A stretch of 8,260 nt of DNA from an uncultured Ruminococcus sp. (lineage in GTDB: Bacteria; Bacillota_A; Clostridia; Oscillospirales; Ruminococcaceae), in NCBI GenBank assembly GCA_937880065.1, contig CALFMA010000520.1:1-8260 (forward strand), read 5' to 3'. The notes under the pieces are model-generated. The model did no database searches. It saw only the letters and a program-made list of their open reading frames with translations, and was not told the DNA's origin. The position numbers and the translations under genes were made by a program. Below are positions 6,455-8,260 of the stretch, one piece after another; the first letter of the stretch is position 1; each line of letters opens with the position of its first letter.

Positions 6455-6471
6455 TGTTTTGCTCAGGGCTA
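6455..6471 (-). repeat. Right terminal inverted repeat of the IS
   Basis: Read inwards on the minus strand it is TAGCCCTGAGCAAAACA, the partner of the left end at 4914-4930. It abuts the right target duplication. Confidence 0.88.
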
Positions 6472-6482
6472 GATTTAATAAA
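6472..6482 (+). repeat. Target site duplication, right copy
   Basis: GATTTAATAAA, identical to 4903-4913. With the following ATC the original target read GATTTAATAAAATC, which is nearly palindromic, as many transposase targets are. Confidence 0.88.
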
Positions 6483-6488
6483 ATCAAT

Positions 6489-6493
6489 GGAGG
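6489..6493 (+). promoter_or_regulatory. Ribosome binding site that fixes the helicase start
   Basis: GGAGG followed by an 8-nt spacer and ATG at 6502. The open frame extends back to 6421, but that part crosses the IS right end and the target duplication, so the true start is at 6502 and the upstream 27 codons are not native. Confidence 0.85.
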
Positions 6494-6501
6494 TAATAAA
6501 A

Positions 6502-8088
6502 ATGATGATTAAAAACGAAAACAATTTTGATTCCAACGGGGTTGTAAGAATGCCGTTGTTTGAAAGGGTAGAACCGTCCCATGAAAGCATGGGAAGTCTT
6601 GCACCACAGGTATATGCTGTGTCACCTATGCAGGTATGTAATACAATGATGTATCAGCCAATACAAAACCGGGCATGCTATCAGACGAATAATTCCGCAC
6701 CGCAGGAAGTTGTTTCCATGTTCTGCAATGGAATTTGTCATTGCGTAAAAGAATTGAATGAAATTGTTTCTTCAAATGATGAGAGTGCACTTGTAAGGAT
6801 AATTACGCTGCTTATAACTCAGGATCTCAAGTTGATTGTCAGACATCAGAGGTGGTTTTATGCCTATAACGGAAAAATATATCTGATGTATAGTTCAATG
6901 AAAAATCTCGCTCCCTTTCTGAGAGAGCTTTGTGAGAATATCAGCCGTTATGTGACGAATTTCGTTTGTAATGCGGGCTTTATTGAATCCCTTATAAAGG
7001 AAATAAACCAGATTGCTCCCTACGTAGAAGTGCCTTATGATATCGGAAGATATATCGTATTCAATAATTGCATATTAGATACTGCAACAATGCAGGCTAT
7101 GCCATTCACTTCGGGACTGTTTGCGACATCAATGGTAAATGTGAATTGGAATCCCTATGCATATGAGTCACCTGTATTTGATAGCATAATTGCGATGTAT
7201 ACGCAGGGCGATGAAGTTCTGGCTGCACGTCTGAAAGAAGTTCTTGGTGTATGTCTTACCAATGATACAGTTAAATCCATTTTCTGCTTTGAGGGAATAA
7301 CCAATTCGGGAAAATCCTTTATTGTCAATTATATAACAAGCTTGCTTAATCAGGAAGCTGTGGTAAGTATGGCACCCGATGAATTCAAGGGTAATTTTGC
7401 CAATGTAAAAGTGTTTAATAAGAGTATCTGTATGTGTCTTGATATGCCAAGTACAACGCTTGATGCTAAATCAACATCAATGCTGAAACAGATATCAGGC
7501 GGAGATATGATAGGTGCAGAGGTGAAATTCCAGAACGGAAATATATGTTTCAGAAGCAGGGCACATCTTGTATTGGGTTCGAACTTTGATATAGTCCCGG
7601 CTTATGGTGATATTGCATTCCGGGCAAGAAAGGTCGTGATTCCCTTTACCCATAGAATCACAGCCGAAAACATTCAGCCCGATGAATTGAGAATGATGCT
7701 TGAACCCGAAAAGGAAGCAATAGTGAATAAGCTGATAAGGGCATATCTTTCATTGAGAGCCAATGGATATGTGTTCAGCGGAACAGGAATGTGGTATGAC
7801 AATTATGTTCCTCCTGTAGCATCTCAAATGAGCCATGAGGAAAGTATCAGTGCATTTGTCAGAACTTGCTGTAATCTGACAGGCGATTCCAATGATTATG
7901 TCTTCACCGAGGAACTGTATAACGCATATACCACATATTCCAATATGATTAATGTACATAAATATACCAGCCTTGATAGTTTTGCCAAGGACTTTAAAAA
8001 GAGTGGAGCATATATTGATAAAGTCAGAAAACGCAGTGAATCGGGTGGAAATCCCCGCTATTGCTATACCGGAATACGTTTGAGATAA
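6502..8088 (+). CDS. D5/P4-type superfamily 3 replicative helicase without primase domain
   Basis: A 528-residue hexameric-type helicase as found in phages, satellites and integrative elements, expected to unwind the origin and the fork of the excised element. Residues 1-70 are low-complexity and rich in Met, Gln, Pro and Asn. Residues about 85-240 look like the D5 N-terminal domain (QRWFYAYNGKIYLMY; YIVFNNCILD). The SF3 core follows: Walker A GITNSGKS (265-272, K271), Walker B CMCLDMP (D314), motif B' LKQISGGDMIGAEVKF (328-343), motif C LVLGSNFDIVP (N361) and the arginine-finger segment FRARKVVIPF (R374, R376). A C-terminal winged helix covers about 440-528. P4- and D5-like proteins often carry a primase in front of this core; none is present here. 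ATG ATG at 6502 is chosen for the GGAGG at 6489-6493. The IS ends 30 bp upstream, so the gene is separated from its original promoter region. It converges on the gene at the right edge. Confidence 0.93.
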   Translation: MMIKNENNFDSNGVVRMPLFERVEPSHESMGSLAPQVYAVSPMQVCNTMMYQPIQNRACYQTNNSAPQEVVSMFCNGICHCVKELNEIVSSNDESALVRIITLLITQDLKLIVRHQRWFYAYNGKIYLMYSSMKNLAPFLRELCENISRYVTNFVCNAGFIESLIKEINQIAPYVEVPYDIGRYIVFNNCILDTATMQAMPFTSGLFATSMVNVNWNPYAYESPVFDSIIAMYTQGDEVLAARLKEVLGVCLTNDTVKSIFCFEGITNSGKSFIVNYITSLLNQEAVVSMAPDEFKGNFANVKVFNKSICMCLDMPSTTLDAKSTSMLKQISGGDMIGAEVKFQNGNICFRSRAHLVLGSNFDIVPAYGDIAFRARKVVIPFTHRITAENIQPDELRMMLEPEKEAIVNKLIRAYLSLRANGYVFSGTGMWYDNYVPPVASQMSHEESISAFVRTCCNLTGDSNDYVFTEELYNAYTTYSNMINVHKYTSLDSFAKDFKKSGAYIDKVRKRSESGGNPRYCYTGIRLR

Positions 8089-8095
8089 CAAAAAA

Positions 8096-8123
8096 TAACC
8101 GTCCCGAATAAATGGGACGGTTA
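8096..8123. terminator. Bidirectional terminator between convergent genes
   Basis: A perfect 10-bp stem, TAACCGTCCC (8096-8105) against GGGACGGTTA (8114-8123), loop of 8. On the minus strand it is followed by TTTTTTG, a good U-tract, and serves the gene at 8130-8260. On the plus strand it lies 7 bp after the helicase stop but is followed by TAAACAT, so it is weaker in that direction. Confidence 0.85.
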
Positions 8124-8129
8124 TAAACA

Positions 8130-8260
8130 TCAGACTTCGCAAAGACCGTAGTTTCTGACGCAATCAACAGTTTCACGGAGCAGAGCCGTATCGACAAGCA
8201 TATCTTCAACCTCATCGGGAGTATAGCCGTAGTCAAGAAGAAGTTCTACATTATCACTAT
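8130..8260 (-). CDS. C-terminal end of an unrecognised small acidic protein
   Basis: The frame enters from the right edge and runs 42 whole codons to TGA at 8130-8132, ending RNYGLCEV. The visible part includes LLLDYGYTPDEVEDMLVDTA, a helical, acidic, leucine-rich stretch with normal-looking codon use. The terminator 7 bp beyond the stop, with its U-tract on this strand, supports real expression from this strand. I do not recognise the family and the N-terminus is outside the window. Its last codons and 3' flank resemble the relic at 1531-1560. Two other minus-strand frames across this region are shadows of the helicase or lie in another frame. Confidence 0.7.
   Translation of the reverse strand, partial: SDNVELLLDYGYTPDEVEDMLVDTALLRETVDCVRNYGLCEV

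Larger units (their letters stand above)
4914..6471 (-). mobile_element. Complete IS4-like insertion sequence, 1558 bp
   Basis: Bounded by 17-bp terminal inverted repeats (4914-4930 and 6455-6471, 14 of 17 matching) and by an exact 11-bp direct repeat outside both ends. It carries one intact transposase gene on the minus strand (5059-6375), with 145 bp of non-coding DNA at the left end and 96 bp at the right end. A small hairpin ACCGC/GCGGT (6441-6455) lies just inside the right end. A further internal inverted match of 12 bp, AAAAAGGCAAAA at 5019-5030 against 6428-6439, could be a subterminal transposase site. Exact ends, an intact gene and a perfect duplication point to recent insertion. 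Confidence 0.92.

Noticed and set aside
6421..6501. N-terminal extension of the helicase from a TTG at 6421
   Set aside because: It spans the IS right end and the target duplication, so it is an accidental open frame; GGAGG at 6489-6493 marks the start at 6502.
7750..8236. Minus-strand frames of 137 and 70 codons overlapping the helicase 3' end
   Set aside because: They are antisense shadows of the helicase winged-helix region and cross the terminator. The real minus-strand gene at the right edge is in another frame and stops at 8130.

Overview
The window looks like part of an integrated mobile genetic element in a low-GC Gram-positive gut-type Firmicute, with Ruminococcus or a related Clostridia genus most likely. 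The basis is strong AGGAGG-type ribosome binding sites, AT-rich intergenic DNA, a Tn916-type int/xis pair and the style of the proteins. The organism is an inference; no housekeeping gene or RNA gene is present to anchor it.

Layout from left to right. (1) 1-1211, minus: a tyrosine integrase running off the left edge with all six catalytic residues in view. (2) 1215-1415, minus: a 66-residue excisionase-like HTH protein that sets up translation of int. (3) 1416-1727: 312 bp without a convincing protein gene but dense in hairpins. It holds two minus-strand terminators and a possible short transcript with a five-codon ORF. (4) 1728-4430, minus: a very AT-rich gene for a 900-residue protein with a C-terminal HerA/FtsK/VirD4-type ATPase and an N-terminal half that may carry a second, dead nucleotide-binding fold. 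(5) 4431-4913: a divergent control region with the ATPase promoter, a palindrome cluster and two 17-bp inverted arms around an 85% AT spacer, my best candidate for the element's replication origin. (6) 4914-6471: a complete 1558-bp IS4-like insertion sequence with 17-bp terminal inverted repeats, an 11-bp target duplication and an intact DDE/YREK transposase. (7) 6502-8088, plus: a phage/plasmid D5/P4-type superfamily 3 helicase without a primase domain. (8) 8130-8260, minus: the C-terminal end of an unrecognised gene, converging on the helicase across a shared terminator.

How it fits together. Int and Xis would integrate and excise the element, the SF3 helicase would replicate the excised circle, and the HerA/FtsK-like ATPase could be a DNA translocase (transfer, segregation or defence). 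Before the IS arrived, the ATPase and helicase genes were divergently transcribed from one roughly 500-bp region holding the inverted repeats. The IS landed 19 bp upstream of the helicase start, so the helicase is now cut off from that region and must be read from within the IS or from far upstream. No CRISPR array, tRNA, rRNA or relaxase is visible.
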